A DNA stretch of 64,000 bases, taken from contig NC_030851.1 in NCBI RefSeq assembly GCF_000208745.1, positions 16,977,355-17,041,354 on the forward strand. Direction: 5' to 3'. The DNA is from Theobroma cacao. Taxonomy: Eukaryota; Streptophyta; Magnoliopsida; Malvales; Malvaceae. The number at the start of each line of letters is the position of its first letter. The stretch's first letter is position 1. Below the pieces are notes generated by a model. That model did not search any database and was not told the origin of the DNA. It saw nothing but the letters and a program-made list of their open reading frames with translations. This document shows positions 11,493 through 23,480 of the stretch, piece after piece. A program made the translations under genes and the position numbers.

Positions 11493-12454
11493 AAGAGTAC
11501 AAATAGTGAAAAAAGCTAAAGCAGAAATATTGATTGGTATCCTTTTGACTATGGCATACCTCCCCAATATTTCTTCAGAGATATCTACTCAGTTCTCCAA
11601 AAAACCAAAAAAATCTACAACTTTAGAACTCAAGATAACACAAAAACAAGAAAATCATCTTCTAAATACAATTCATCCCAAGGGCTTGAACAAAAATTTT
11701 CATAACCTGTAAACAAAAATCAGCTGACAAGATCATAAACTAACATCCAGATAAACCATCGCAGAAATATCCCAAGAAAAACATGTAAGTTGCACGTATA
11801 GAGAGAATGTTTACATGTAAGTTGTACTGATTTTGTTGGGTGTTTGATAGCCTTTCTAAATGTTTACTACTATTGTTGCTTTGTTTTTTGTCCAATACAA
11901 ATTGCCATTTCTCGGGACAATGTTGTTCTTTTCATAGACTCTACGTGTATCTTTGTGGAAAGGCTTGGAGTCGGGCACATAAAGAAGGGATTGGATGAAT
12001 CATTTGTTATGTCATGTTTCACTTTCTTAGCATGATAGATATGTAGCTGAAAAAGAAATAGTTTTGTTCGACTGGTAAAATAAACTAATGAAGAACCGCT
12101 CCTATTATTACAAAATTGGAAATTACGAGATCATGACATGTACTTCAATAGATTTTTTATTGCCTGGACCAAGGGAAAAGTTCCCTACGTACAAGGATTA
12201 TAATCCCATGAGTCCAATTATTAATTCCCTTTCTTTAAGCATCATTTTCTTCATACTAATTAAAAACCATAATCTTTGATTAGACAACGCCATCTCCTAT
12301 GCCCATGGTTCTTGTTGTACTTTAGAATTTGTCTCAACTAAATGATTGAGCATTTAAATGGTGGGTTGAAGTTAACAACTCAATTCTTAGAAATCCTCTT
12401 GACTTTTCCGCAAGCGTTGAAAATTCCTATTAAAATAAATTCAATAATATATCA
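11493..12454. other. Intergenic, no feature recognised
   Basis: Reading frames of 60-70 codons (for example 11506-11712 and 11844-12035) have no recognisable domain and no coding-like composition. A repeated 'catgtaagttg' occurs at 11783 and 11814. Confidence 0.4.
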
Positions 12455-12590
12455 GAGGTGCTAAAAGCCATCATTGTCTTATCCGATGGTGCGCCAGAAA
12501 TGATCGAAGACGTGGCACGGAGAATTAAAGAGAGATACCATGATTTTTCAAGATACATACGTGTGATCTGCAGGGGATCTAGTGTCGGAT
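12455..12590 (+). other. Short coding-like stretch, unidentified
   Basis: From 'gaggtgctaaaagcc' the plus strand reads an open stretch of about 45 residues that looks protein-like (EVLKAIIVLSDGAPEMIEDV, then ARRIKERYHDFSRYIRVICR) and is less AT-rich than its flanks. I do not recognise it. It may be a relic exon or part of the retroelement remnant that follows at 12718. Confidence 0.3.
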
Positions 12591-12717
12591 AAGGATAATG
12601 TCCCTGTAAGAAGAAAATGGTGCAAAGCCCTACGTTTTTCTTTACAGGTGGTTGCTATCACAATACCAAAATTAATTTGAACATCTTCCCACTTTTATTC
12701 TCTTCATTTAAGAAAAA

Positions 12718-13090
12718 AATAAAACCAAATTTGCGAGAAAATTGGGTTATTCAAGCAGTTTGTGTTGGCAGAGTGTTGGGCGGTACGTGATGGATTGCAC
12801 CTTGCTATAAAATTGGGTATCACCTCACTGGGGTTGAAATTGGATGCGCTGGCTATTAAAACCTTGATTATAAATGACTCATCAAAAACAGATTCTTGAA
12901 CCCAATTGTTGGTGATTGCAGGAACCTTCTCAAGAGGTTTGATAGACTCAAAGTTAGTCATATCTTCAGGGAAGCTAATACCGCAACAGCCAACAGATGC
13001 ACTGGCCGGAAGAGGTTCTGCTTCAGAATTAGAGTTTAACTTGTACGATCATGAACCAGACTTTTGTTTCTTTATTTGTAGCTGTGATAG
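12718..13090 (+). pseudogene. RNase H-like (RVT_3) fragment, broken
   Basis: A plus-strand frame reads LFKQFVLAECWAVRDGLHLA and IKLGITSLGLKLDALAIKTL, followed after an internal stop and a frame change by LLKRFDRLKVSHIFREAN. This matches the plant RVT_3/RNase H domain (AE.wAvrdGL.lA...gi..l.ve.DA....L, then ...H+.REAN..AD.LA). Such domains end non-LTR retrotransposon ORF2 proteins and also occur as host RNase H-like genes. The upstream half of the domain and any RT are not visible. It is clearly non-functional. Confidence 0.7.
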
Positions 13091-13980
13091 GGCTGGTACA
13101 GTACTCCATCGTGATGTGGGAACTTTGTAGCTGTGAGCTGCCTCTGTTTTTGTTGGTGCGCATCCTTATTTAACCAAAACAAAAGAAAAGAAAAGGACAC
13201 AAATCTCTCCGAATAGAAATTGGTGTACCCAAAAACATTTACATTTTTGGTTTGTCCAATAATCCTTGTCTAAGTAAAGAACAAGTGACTTGGCGGGTTT
13301 ATGTTTCGATTATAGTTATTAATATAGCATGATACAGTATCAGTTGAAAATTATACGTATTGATAATTATATCACATTTAATCAAATATTCAAAATGTAT
13401 CATACAATATGTACATATTTTACAATATATGATATGAAGCGTCTCTTATTATACAATCAATATATTTTTTATAAGTTTAATTTTAATTATTTTTTTAATT
13501 GAAATATGAAAAACTATTTTTTATTAGTTTCAATTATTTAATTTAGATAAAAATACTAAAAAAAAATAAAACTTGGCTTTTGACTTCATGAGTGTTTTTT
13601 AATTTTTAATTAATATATTAATATAAAAAATATGTATTTTATTTCAATATATATATATATGTTATTAAGGAATATTTTGAGAGTTTAAATTAACAAATAA
13701 TCATCTTTTCAGTTTATGTCTTATAATCTTTAATTCTATTAAAAAATATAATATTTCAATTTTTTTTATTTTAAATATATAAATGTTATTTATAATTAAT
13801 TGTAAAATCTTTTACTATGTTTGGTTATACTTGATGCTAAAAAATGAGATTTTGATACACAATACGTATCTCAAATTAATAACTATAATTTCAACCCTTT
13901 ATTACTCCCTCACAAATTATACCATGCTTATAAAGCTAAGGAAAAGGAAAGAAAACAAAAACATAATATCTAAAAAAGTT
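13091..13980. other. Intergenic, AT-rich
   Basis: No gene or recognisable element. From 13480 to 13800 the sequence is very AT-rich. Confidence 0.4.
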
Positions 13981-14503
13981 GGTAAATTATCTAAAAAATT
14001 CAAATAAGTTTTTATATTTTTATTGTGTTTAATCAAACCCTTATATTTTATTTTGAATCAAATAAGTCTTTATATTTTTATTTTGAATTAAATAAACTCT
14101 TATATTTTTATTTTGAGTCAAATAAGCTCTTATACTTTTATTTTGAGTTAAATAAATTTTTATAACTAATGATTAACTTAATCAAAATGTCACTTATTCT
14201 TCCATACCGTGAGGTGTTGGCTTAACACTAACGTGATAAGCCATGTTATAATGAATGATAATGTTGCATGTTGATGTAGCATAATGACATTGTCATATCC
14301 GATTTTTTTATTTTCCACATCAATGCTATATTAGTACAAAATGATAAAGGGATATATTGATTAATGATAATTAATCAACTATTAATTAAAAAGTCTTATT
14401 TGATCCAAAATAAAAGTTTAGGAGCTTGATAAAGCATAATAAAAAAATAAGAGCTTATTTCAATGTTTTTAAATAGTTCAAGGGATTTTTTGAGTATTAT
14501 GCC
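13981..14503. mobile_element. Mutator-like MITE, copy 1
   Basis: It has long terminal inverted repeats, carrying 'aaataagctcttatattttta' type sequence at both ends in opposite orientation. The inverted right end reads GGCATAATACTCAAAAAATC and the left end GGTAAATTATCTAAAAAATTC. Nine-base flanks AAAAAAGTT (13972-13980) and AAAAATGTA (14504-14512) agree at 7 of 9 positions. A second member is at 14620-18970. Confidence 0.7.
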
Positions 14504-15195
14504 AAAAATGTACAAATTAAAAGGGAAAAATATTGTTTATTTAGTTAGATATAAGAATAAAGACTTTTTCTATCATGTTTAATGTAAGTTAAAGGAAAGT
14601 ACAAACTTTAAAATTATTAGGTATAATATTAAAAAAATCCTTAAATTATATATTTAAAAAATTTAAATAAACTCTTTTTTTATTATGTTTGATCAAGTTC
14701 TTACAGTTTTATTTTAAATCAAATAAGTCGTTATGATTAATGGTTGACTAACCGTCATTAATTCAAATGAAACTTGTCATTCTATGTCATGCGCGCGTTG
14801 ATATGGTATGCTAACATGTAATAATTGATGAAAATATAGCATGCTGATGTGAAATGATGACATGACCATGTGATATTTTTAACTTTCCACATCAACGATA
14901 TATCGGTGCTATGTAATATATAATGACAAGTGATATTTTGACTAATGATAATTAGTTAAGCCTCGTTTGGTAAAACAAGTGTTTGTTGTTTTTTTGTTTT
15001 TGCTTATAGAATTATGAAAACTAACAAAAAACGTGTTTGGTATCCTTGTTTTTATTTTTTATTTTTTAAAACATTTTTGAAATTGGTGGAAAAAACACAA
15101 ACACAAAAAAAGTGTTTTACATTTTTTGTTTTTGTTTTCAAAACAAGGAAAAAAACGCTGAACCACCTTATCCCCAATTAAATCAACACCAAACC

Positions 15196-15196
<1 letters not shown>

Positions 15197-15245
<49 letters not shown>
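15197..15245. repeat. (CT)n microsatellite
   Basis: An uninterrupted run of about 24 CT units inside the Harbinger element, next to the insertion point of LTR B. Confidence 0.95.
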
Positions 15246-15249
<4 letters not shown>

Positions 15250-15255
15250 ACAACC

Positions 15256-17441
15256 TATTGGAGTAGGATCTTAGTGAATTAACATGATTGTGTAAAGCAT
15301 GGATTTTAAAAATTTATTTTATAAAGGAAGTAAGCAATCCAATTATACAAGCGGAAACATACATTACTATTATTACAAGTAACATTATCACAAAAAAAAA
15401 AAAGAATCTATTAAGTAAGAAAAACCATACCTTTTATTTTGAGATTCTTATTTTCGGATTCCACCACACCAATGAACGATTTCTCGACCAAACAAGTTTA
15501 TCACTTATTCTTAAAGAATACTTTCAACTTGAACCTTGAGTGGGCAAGGTGTGGAATGCAATACTACAAGATGGCAACCGATTTTTTTTTCTCTTTTTTC
15601 TTTGGAAAAGCTTGGAGAATGAGAAAATAAGTGACGACTGAAACCTTTTTTAAGAAAAAGTATGTTCTCTTATTTTCTTCAAATATCTTCTCTTTTCGTA
15701 AAAACTTTTGCTTTAAAGGTTTAATCAAAATGAAACACCTTTGAATCAATCTTGACTATCCATTTAGAGTTATGGAAGCATCAAACATGCTCTATAATTA
15801 TCAAAATAAAAATTAAAGAATAAATAATTTAATTCTTTAATTATCATTTAGAGTTCTTGATAAAATAAAACTCTTTATTGAATAATAACTCTTATTTTAT
15901 TATTATCCATCTTTATTTAAAAAGAATTAATAATAAATAAAAGAGTAATAATCAAACATGGAGTCTCTTTTTATTAACATGGATGTCTAGATTCATTTTG
16001 CAAGAATCCTCTTAAAATTCTCTTAATTTAAGACAACTCTTATCCGTAATTAAGACAAAAAATATTTTATCTCGTCTAAATTTGAGACAAATATGTATTC
16101 TTGTCTAGATTAAGACAAAAAATATTTTTCTTGTCTTAAATTAAGACAAACATATTTTCTTATCTAAATTAAGACCAAACATGTTTTCTTGTTTAAATTA
16201 AGACAAACATGTTAAAGCTGCCATTTTTGTACACAATTTTATTAAAACATGTATTCCAACTTAAACAAGTTGAATTCTACGAAGCTAAGTGGGGAATTTA
16301 TTTAGACAAAGATATTCTAAACTTCAATAACTTAGAATTATTCTTAATCTCATTAAAAATAATTCAAACTTATTAACTATGAAATCACTCCACCATAGAT
16401 TCATAGTTTTTTTTTTTATAATTAGGGGAGGGGGGATTCGAACCTTGCTCTTTAGGTAGGGGGATTATGCACCAACCAATGAGATAAATGCTCGGATGCC
16501 ACCATAGATTCATGGTTGCACTCTTGGATTAACTATAATTACAAGAAATAATTCAATACTTGATATTAATTATTAGTTGTCCAATTGCAAACCTTATATT
16601 GTGAACCTTCATAACCATCCAATAATAAAATGTGAAATTACCGTTTTACCCTTTATGTCAATTTTGTCCCTTAGTCTCAAATTTCATCCAATTAGTAATT
16701 CAATACTCTAGATCTAATCTTTTGAGTATCCAGATGTGATGAGTAGCTAATTCATCAATCCACTAGGCCTAGATTAATCACCAATCTTCTTGAAATCACT
16801 AGAAGTGATGTTAATGTTATGAACTCCATTATCTGAATATATGTTCCTAGATGTTTATCTCGATTATAATCTCAAAATACGGAATCTAAATCAACGCTTT
16901 ATGATGATCATGCTCATGGTAAATCAAAGATTATGAGGAGATTAAACACGAGTCCACTATCCATCAGGATTTTGGTTCTACTATAAGCAAATGCATAAGT
17001 GTGAAATCAAGATTTAGGTAACAGTAAAACTTAAATTTGAATCTCACATGATTCCAGTTCCTGTTATAGTGTCATTACTCGAAGTCAGCCATTTCAATGA
17101 TTTGAAACTTGTCATTCCCTTGAAATGAATCACATTCGTTTCGTTGGAAGTAATCTGAACACTACACCCTTAACACAATAAAGTGATTAGCTTTATTATA
17201 TGGCTGTGAATAATTTTTAGATTTAATTAAAATACATGTCTCCTAGGTATGACTCTTCATACAAATGTATTTTAATATCTCAATAGAATCTTGGTACCTT
17301 AATAACTAGATAATGAATGCTTACTAAAACAAACTCTTCATCTTATTATCAAAATGTACTTTCATTACAAATAAATTTAATGAATTTAAGCATGAGAATA
17401 TACTTGCTTTCCAGGGCACCATATTCTCAAAATTCTTAACA
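15256..17441 (-). mobile_element. LTR B, copia-like solo LTR (2186 bp)
   Basis: A perfect 5-bp target-site duplication, CAACC, lies at 15251-15255 and 17442-17446. On the minus strand it begins TGTTAAGAATTTTGAGAATA. It is highly similar to LTR A (973-3109). The other terminus (CCAATA) has lost the canonical CA. No internal region or partner LTR is present, so this is a solo LTR formed by LTR-LTR recombination. A SINE sits inside it. Confidence 0.85.
16407..16500 (-). mobile_element. tRNA-derived SINE, copy 2 (94 bp)
   Basis: It belongs to the same family as 2177-2270, in reverse orientation, with box B as GGATTCGAACC at 16434-16444 (minus strand GGTTCGAATCC) and a poly(A) tail seen as a T-run at 16407. 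It is flanked by ACCATAGATTCATAG (16392-16406) and ACCATAGATTCATGG (16501-16515), a 15-bp duplication with one change. It lies at a different site in LTR B from the SINE in LTR A. Confidence 0.88.
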
Positions 17442-18011
17442 CAACCACACCTTAAATCCTATTTTATTTTTCTATCTAATTCATTTGTTTTTCCAGCTTA
17501 GGCGAGTTTCTTTAGATTTGATCCACCTCAAGCAAGTTTCTTTTTTCTTTTCTTTTCCTCTCTTTTTCTTTTTGACTTTATTTTATCTTTTGGATTTGAT
17601 TTATTGTTTCTGGAGACTTTGGATACTTGGATAGAAAAATGCTTCTTGTTTTTTAGTGTCATTTTCTTTGTGAGTTATGATAGCTATGTTCCCGTTTCCC
17701 TCATAAGTCTAAACATTTAAGATAAAGATGAAACTGAAAATTTTGCATAGCAAAAGTATTAGTTATAAAGGAGCCTTGATAAAAATGTTTTTAAGACTTG
17801 AGAGAGATCGAAGTATTGTTAATAGTTTCAATGTCAATCATATGGTCAAACTAAGCTAGGAAGCAACAGTCGATGCCAAATATGGGGATTATATTGTTTG
17901 TTCGTTTTAATTCTAGGTTGTATTTTGATAGTTAGCTTTAGACTAACTTTTACCTCTATTTTTTTGTTTTTGTTTTAGATAGATAAATATTATCTTGTTG
18001 ATTCCAAATTC

Positions 18012-18278
18012 ATGAACATGCTTGGGTTTTTAACACCTATTCTTAGAGAGAGATATCACTTGAATAATTTTAGTAGCAGTGGTTGGGAATCACGGGGAAA
18101 GGAAGAACTATTTAATTATCAGCATTCATCCTTGCGCAATGTCATAGAGCGATGCTTTGGAGTGCTAAAAACTTGTTTTAATATTTTAAAGAAAATGCTT
18201 CCATATCCAATGAAGACCCAAAAGTATCTTTCAACTGCATGTTGTGCAGTTCACAACTTTATTCGGATGAATGGATGA
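18012..18278 (+). pseudogene. PIF/Harbinger transposase C-terminal fragment
   Basis: An 88-codon reading frame contains LRNVIERCFGVLKTCFNILK and YPMKTQKYLSTACCAVHNFI, the conserved C-terminal part of the DDE_Tnp_4 (HARBI1-like) transposase; the glutamate of VIERCFGVLK is the usual third acidic residue. The N-terminal two thirds with the other catalytic aspartates were not found, and downstream frames are broken. Known biology: transposition by a partner Myb-like protein and this DDE protein. Neither can be intact here. Confidence 0.85.
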
Positions 18279-20724
18279 AATGATCAATTTTTTTATCACT
18301 ATGCTAATAAAGACATGATAGTAGAGGACGAAAATGATGTTGGTGGTAGTATTTCACAAAATCCCTGTTGATGTTAATATATCTCATGGTCAACTTCGCC
18401 AAATGGCTTGTGTGAGAGATGATATTGTGAACTAGATTTGGGCGAGTGTCCATGGCAGATGATTGGTTTAAATGTTAATTTTGAAAGTCATTGATCTAAG
18501 TGTCACTTTTTTCTTTGAATCTTATGTCTTTAGTTGTATTCTTACCTCTTGGTGCAGGTTTTGAACTTGGTAAAACAATTACAGGAATGGCATTTTGCAT
18601 ATTGGATTATTTATATGGCTTAATTGTTTTTTTATTTTACTATATTTTTTAAGTTAGTATATAACAAAAACAAATATATGATATTACCAAACATGTTTTC
18701 AAGTTTTTATTTTTAGAAGTTTCTTATAACAGGAATATTACTAAACGTGTTTTATTTATGTTTTTTTAAGAAAAAAATAGAAACAATGCTTCTGTTTTTA
18801 CTCAAAAAAAAAAAAACAAATTAGGTTACCAAATGTCACCTTAACTAGTAGTCATAAGAGCTTATTTGACTCAAAATAAAACTATAAAGATTTGATTGAA
18901 CGTAATAAAAAATAATAAAATTTATTTAATTTTTTAAAATAGTTCATGAATTTTTTTCAAAAATTATGTCAAATTATTATATATATTTATATATTGGTCA
19001 TTGCCCATTCATAGCTAAGGGACCTTTTTATGAAAGGTGAATAAACGTTGTGTTTTTTTTTTTTTTTTTGAAAGGCAAGTTTATTGATAAGGTCTCACAA
19101 GGGAGACATGAACTTTACATCTATAGACAAAAGAATCCTCACAAATGAGAATTGGCTAAGCATTAGAAGTGATCTGATGTGCCTACAAAAGAAAGAGTGA
19201 CATTACAGTATTCAAGTTAATGTCATAACAACCCATAGCCTCAAGGAATAAAAGAACTCTACTCCTACATAAACCAGCATGCCTAAATGGACCTATCAAC
19301 ATGAGGAGATAAGAAACCCTATCCGAAAAGACAAAGAAAGTATTGAAATTATAAACTTGGAACACCAACTTTGGCCAGACCATTTGCCACTGTATTAATT
19401 ACACAACTAATATGGTTGAAAGTGACCTTGCTTAATCTTTTAGTGAAAGTTTTAATGGCATTAGAGATAGCTTCATATGCTAAGGGACCTTGTTGTGATT
19501 AGTAATCCATACAATGGCGTTGGAAGAGTCACTCTCAACTTTTAGGTTAAAGGTTGAGGCCCATGGAAAAGCAAGGAAAAATTCGAGTGCTTGGTGAATG
19601 GCTTGGAATTCGAAAATATTTAAGTCTTTTATTCCTATGTTGTGAGAGAAAGTGTCTTTTATGACTCTTTGGTGGTCCCTTAGGACACCACCAATACCAG
19701 CAGGCCCAAGTTTCCCCTCGACAGCGCCATCAATATTTAGCTTGAGCGTACCATGGGGTGGTGGTGTCCAGGTGATATTAGCTTTTCAGCTTGTTCTTTT
19801 TTACACTGTTAGTGAAGTAGTTAGGTTAGGTAAGACATATAATGGTGGAGATATGTCCCAACTGCTATTTTCTCTTGCACCAAAGTGTGTGTCAAATGAA
19901 AATGATATAAGCAATTTGATGAGCGTCAAAAGTCTTGTTTTTGAAAATAATTTCATTGCGACAAAGCCATAAAGACCAAAACGTGGCAAAGAACAACATC
20001 CTTCAAGGGTCTCTTTGATGTGAGGGTACAAGCGAAAACATCCATGCCTTGAAGAAAGTTTCGACATCCGTTGGAGATACCCAACTGACTGTCACGACCC
20101 AAATTTCGAGCCATGACCGATGCATGGGCCCAATGGACGTAGTCCACTAAGCCCAAGCAAGCCTATTAATCTGACGTGTTCATCATCCAATCATAATTGC
20201 TAAGTCATATTTCATAACTTAGAATCAAAATAAAATTAAACATTTGTCAACTCATATTGGCATACCAATTAAGTGTACATTGCCTACAACATGTATCTCA
20301 ATAATTTACATCAAGTTTGCCTATACATCTCAAAAAGAAGACTTGACTTCCAGCAAAGGGACTCGGACGAATGTATAGCTACTGAATGCCGAGACACCTA
20401 CCAAAAGATGGATATTAGTCTACAAGGACACCTCGTCCTAGTTAGCTGTTGCCTCGTGATCTGAAAACATGAAGTTGAAAACGGTGTGTATAAACCCAAT
20501 GAGTGAACAAGAAAGGGAACAAGCATACCATAAGGAATTTTAATGAAATCATGATGCATTCTTTTTCAAAACAATGCAATTTGTTTCTATTCTTATTAAA
20601 AACCCCTCATCAAGCCCTTAAGTGATTAATCATTTGAAAGTCATGAACCCATACATAACGAACCATTTGAAGAATGAAAGCTTCAATATTACACAAGCAA
20701 GTCAAATATGACAACGAATCTTCG

Positions 20725-21200
20725 CTGCAGCGAGAATGAATTTTAGTTGCAGCGACGTTGGGATTTAGTTATTAGTCGAACAAGGGTTTCTCAACTGACC
20801 GAGGGTTTCTCACTAAACCTCCCCATTTTAAACTTAACTCATTTAATCCTTAATGTTGGAAGTCCATGCTCCGATATGGTAGCAAAGAAGTGAAAGATAG
20901 GGCAACAATTGGACAAGATAGGAGACCAAAACAAAAGGTTTTTCGCTGCAACGAAATTGTAACCCAGAAACAGAAGGTATATTGCTGTAGCGAGAAAGAA
21001 TCTCGCTGCAGCGAAATTTAGCCGATGAAACAGAGAGTTTCTCGCTGCAGCGAGATTTTTTTTCGCTCCAGCGAGAAGCTACAGTGACTATCTCGCTGCA
21101 GTGAAATACATTATTGCTGCAGCGAGAACCAGTTCTGGTGAAGGTTCTCAAACCCGAGAGTTTCTCGTTGCAGCGAGAATGAATTTCGTTGTAGCGAAAA
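20725..21200. repeat. Array of the palindrome TCTCGCTGCAGCGAGA in W1
   Basis: About ten copies and near-copies occur at irregular spacing, for example at about 20733, 20941, 20990, 21001, 21041, 21061, 21090, 21115, 21166 and 21184. Variants include CGTTGCAGCGAG, CGCTGCAACGAA and CGCTCCAGCGAG. Each unit contains the hexamer CTGCAG flanked by inverted TCGC/GCGA arms. Confidence 0.85.
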
Positions 21201-21424
21201 CAGAGCAACAAGAGAAAAGTTTCCCCTTACTCAACAAAAAGGCCATCTTGCTAAACCAACAAAATTAACATACAGCACATGAAAATTCCTAAAGTGCAAT
21301 GTATCAAATTTCTCATATATGTCAATCATGTATCATATTCATAAGTTTTCATTTCATAAGTCTAGATGTGCATAATTACATAGATAAACATCAACATCAT
21401 CATAATCACACCCGGCTCATGTAC

Positions 21425-21600
21425 ATCCTCCCACATCGTGCACATAGCCGACACCATCGTGTGCATCCCCCCACATCGTGCACAATCAGTGCCATCATGT
21501 ACATCCCCCCACATCGTGCACATGGGCACTATCATCATCCATCTCTCACACCACCATTATCACCGGCATGTGCATTCCCCCCACATCGTGCACACACACG
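21425..21600. repeat. Minisatellite 'cccacatcgtgcacat' in W1
   Basis: The phrase 'ccccacatcgtgcaca' recurs five or six times between 21430 and 21600, with spacers rich in 'catc'. The longest open frames of this LTR come from these repeats and should not be read as genes. Confidence 0.8.
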
Positions 21601-23480
21601 GTTACAGTCATTATACACAATATCATTCATCATGCACAACACACACATTTATATATCATCATACTACAATAGTGCATGAATCCATAGCAATCACATATCA
21701 CAACATAAAACCATTTTGCAAAAGCTTGTTCCCAATGCACTTGTCTTTATGAAAAACTTGATAATTCTTTCAAATGGGTGGCAAATACATTATATTTCCC
21801 AAAACAGGTTTTAAAGGCAATCCACTCACCAATTGATTGTAGAGCCTTTAGATGACTCCAATTCCCCTAATTGTCCAAATGAGATGATGGGGCTTCCTTA
21901 GAACCTAGGATCACATTAGCATAAGCAATAGGTCAATTTACACACTATGAACCCTAAAAGCTATCTCTTAGCTAGCTTTCAATTGCCACATTAAATGGCT
22001 ATCTATGTTCACTATCTTAATCAATAAAAAGTAATGAACATAGTCAACAACAAAATAGCTCATAAATCCTAATTACTAGCCATTTTCTGCAGCTAAAACA
22101 CAAGCTTAATTCATCACTTACCCTAGGGCTCCTTTGTAGTCAAATTCTCTTCTAATTACTTCCAAATCAATGGGGTAATTCTTTTTTTCTCTCTCTAAAA
22201 TGTTCAACTAGTGAGAGAAAGTGCAGAAATGAGATTTATCAAGGGTTTTAAAGTGAAAGGATGAAATAGCACAAGGGTTTATGGAAAGGTGCACAAAAAG
22301 CATGAAAATTGAAGCTAGAGAGAGAAAGTTATGGAAGCTTGAAGAAAACTCTCATGGAAGAATTGAAGAAACGTGAGAGGGAAGACGGAAGAAGAAGACA
22401 AGCTGCTGGAAATTTCAAGAAGGTGTTGGAAATTCAAGATATTTATAGGCCAAATTTATCCATTCCTTTAAAATCACGAAATTGTCCCTCCACTAATTAA
22501 CTTACTCTCCTCCAATCTTTTATGCAATCTTTTTGTTCTTTTGACACTAGGACAAGGTCCATAATGGTCTAAACATACTTGGGTTCATAAAAACTTAAAA
22601 TTTTAACTTGAGGTAAAAATGACCATTTTATCCCAACCGTGAAAATTATTGTCATTTCTAGTTTTCTTCGTGTTTTCATCAATACACGTCATTTATGTAG
22701 TCTTATGCCTATTTAGACCTTAAAATATCATAAAACTTTTTTTTGGGAGCTTATTAGAGAAAATGACGAAACTATCATTGGTTCGTATTATTACATCTAT
22801 GCTTAGTTACAAGCCTATAAAGGTTAGGGTCTCACACTGACAATCCATTTCTTGCAACATAGAGACCAAATTTCCTAAGCCATATTACAATTGAAGAAAA
22901 AGTGGAAAAGGGTTGCTAGATGGGTTTTGCAGAAAGTGCAGGGGGCCTATTCGCTGTTAATAATTCCCCTCTTAAACAAATTAGCTTTGATTGCCAATTT
23001 CCCATGTAAAACTTGCCAACGGAAGGTTTCAGCTTTTAAAGGTGCAAGACCAATCCAGAGGCTGTTCCAAGGCTCATGTATAGTGGTGTGGGAGTCATGG
23101 TAGGCTTTGCACAAGGAAGTGGATGAGTATTGATCACTTGTGGATTTTCTCTAGATGACTTTATCCTTATCGAAAGGGTGGGATTGAATATCATCAATAA
23201 AATTTAAAAAATTTGTCCACTGACTTAGTTCTCAACTGAGCGATTGTCTGCCCGGCTTAATGTCCCAGCACCATTTGTTGTTGGTCCAATGCCCTAGGCT
23301 AACAATATTTGCTTTTTTATCAACGCAAGATTATAAATTTGGGGGAAATAGGTTGCAAGGGTGGAGTTCTCTAGTCAAGCATCATTTCAAACGAAGATTG
23401 ATGTAACATTACCCAATGAATGCCCTAAAACAGAAGTGACAAGACAAGGTCTTGATATTTATAACCAAGTTGGAGAGGTT

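Larger units (their letters stand above)
14960..18841 (+). mobile_element. PIF/Harbinger transposon with a solo LTR inside
   Basis: TAA duplications flank it (14957-14959 and 18842-18844). The ends are GCCTCGTTTGGTA and, inverted, AGGTGACATTTGGTA. The transposase relic at 18012-18278 confirms the superfamily. Its left part is separated from the coding part by LTR B (15256-17441). The stretch 17447-18840 holds the coding relic and the 3' region. Confidence 0.75.
14620..18970. mobile_element. Mutator-like MITE, copy 2, split by a Harbinger element
   Basis: A perfect 9-bp target-site duplication, AAATTATTA, lies at 14611-14619 and 18971-18979, which is diagnostic of Mutator-type insertion. The ends are GGTATAATATT (left) and, inverted, GACATAATTTTT (right), within TIRs of about 120 bp. 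The MITE itself is about 470 bp; the rest is the element inserted at 14960-18841. It is the outermost of four nested insertions. Confidence 0.85.
20090..22836 (+). mobile_element. Solo LTR, family W, copy 1 (2747 bp)
   Basis: It runs from TGTCACGACCCAAATTTCGA to GGTTAGGGTCTCACA. A perfect 5-bp duplication, CTGAC, lies at 20085-20089 and 22837-22841, in the middle of the LINE reading frame. Inside are an array of TCTCGCTGCAGCGAGA palindromes (20725-21200) and a minisatellite (21425-21600). Reading frames of 104-126 codons within it are repeat translations. Copy 2 (37384-39363) is inverted and shorter. Confidence 0.9.
19053..23480 (-). pseudogene. L1-type LINE ORF2 3' part, split by solo LTR W1
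   Basis: The element is read on the minus strand from about 23480 to 22842 and from 20089 to 19053. The first piece gives FNFIDDIQSHPFDKDKVI-like sequence, then APLKAETFRWQVLHGKLAIK, CTFCKTHLATLFHFFFNC and EIWSLCCKKWIVS, the zinc-binding RVT domain near the end of plant LINE ORF2. The second gives WVSPTDVETFFKAWMF, then LKLNIDGAVEGKLGPAGIGG, LRDHQRV and FEFQAIHQALEF, an RNase H domain at about 19490-19760. Several in-frame stops and shifts make it dead. A poly(T) run at 19053-19069 is its poly(A) tail. The RT core is missing, which fits 5' truncation. Confidence 0.9.

Noticed and set aside
19652..19972. 106-codon plus-strand frame
   Set aside because: It is antisense to the LINE RNase H domain, which is the real coding strand.
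20725..21200. CRISPR-like array
   Set aside because: Repeats are palindromes with irregular spacing and variable sequence, in a plant LTR with a target-site duplication. No leader or cas gene; plants have none.
20843..21211. 122-codon minus-strand frame with repeated RCSEK
   Set aside because: It comes from the TCTCGCTGCAGCGAGA array of W1; the repeated peptide is the palindrome read in one frame.
21299..21679. 126-codon open frame on the plus strand, rich in H and S
   Set aside because: It lies wholly inside solo LTR W1 and is the translation of the 'cccacatcgtgcacat' minisatellite. No domain and no coding support.
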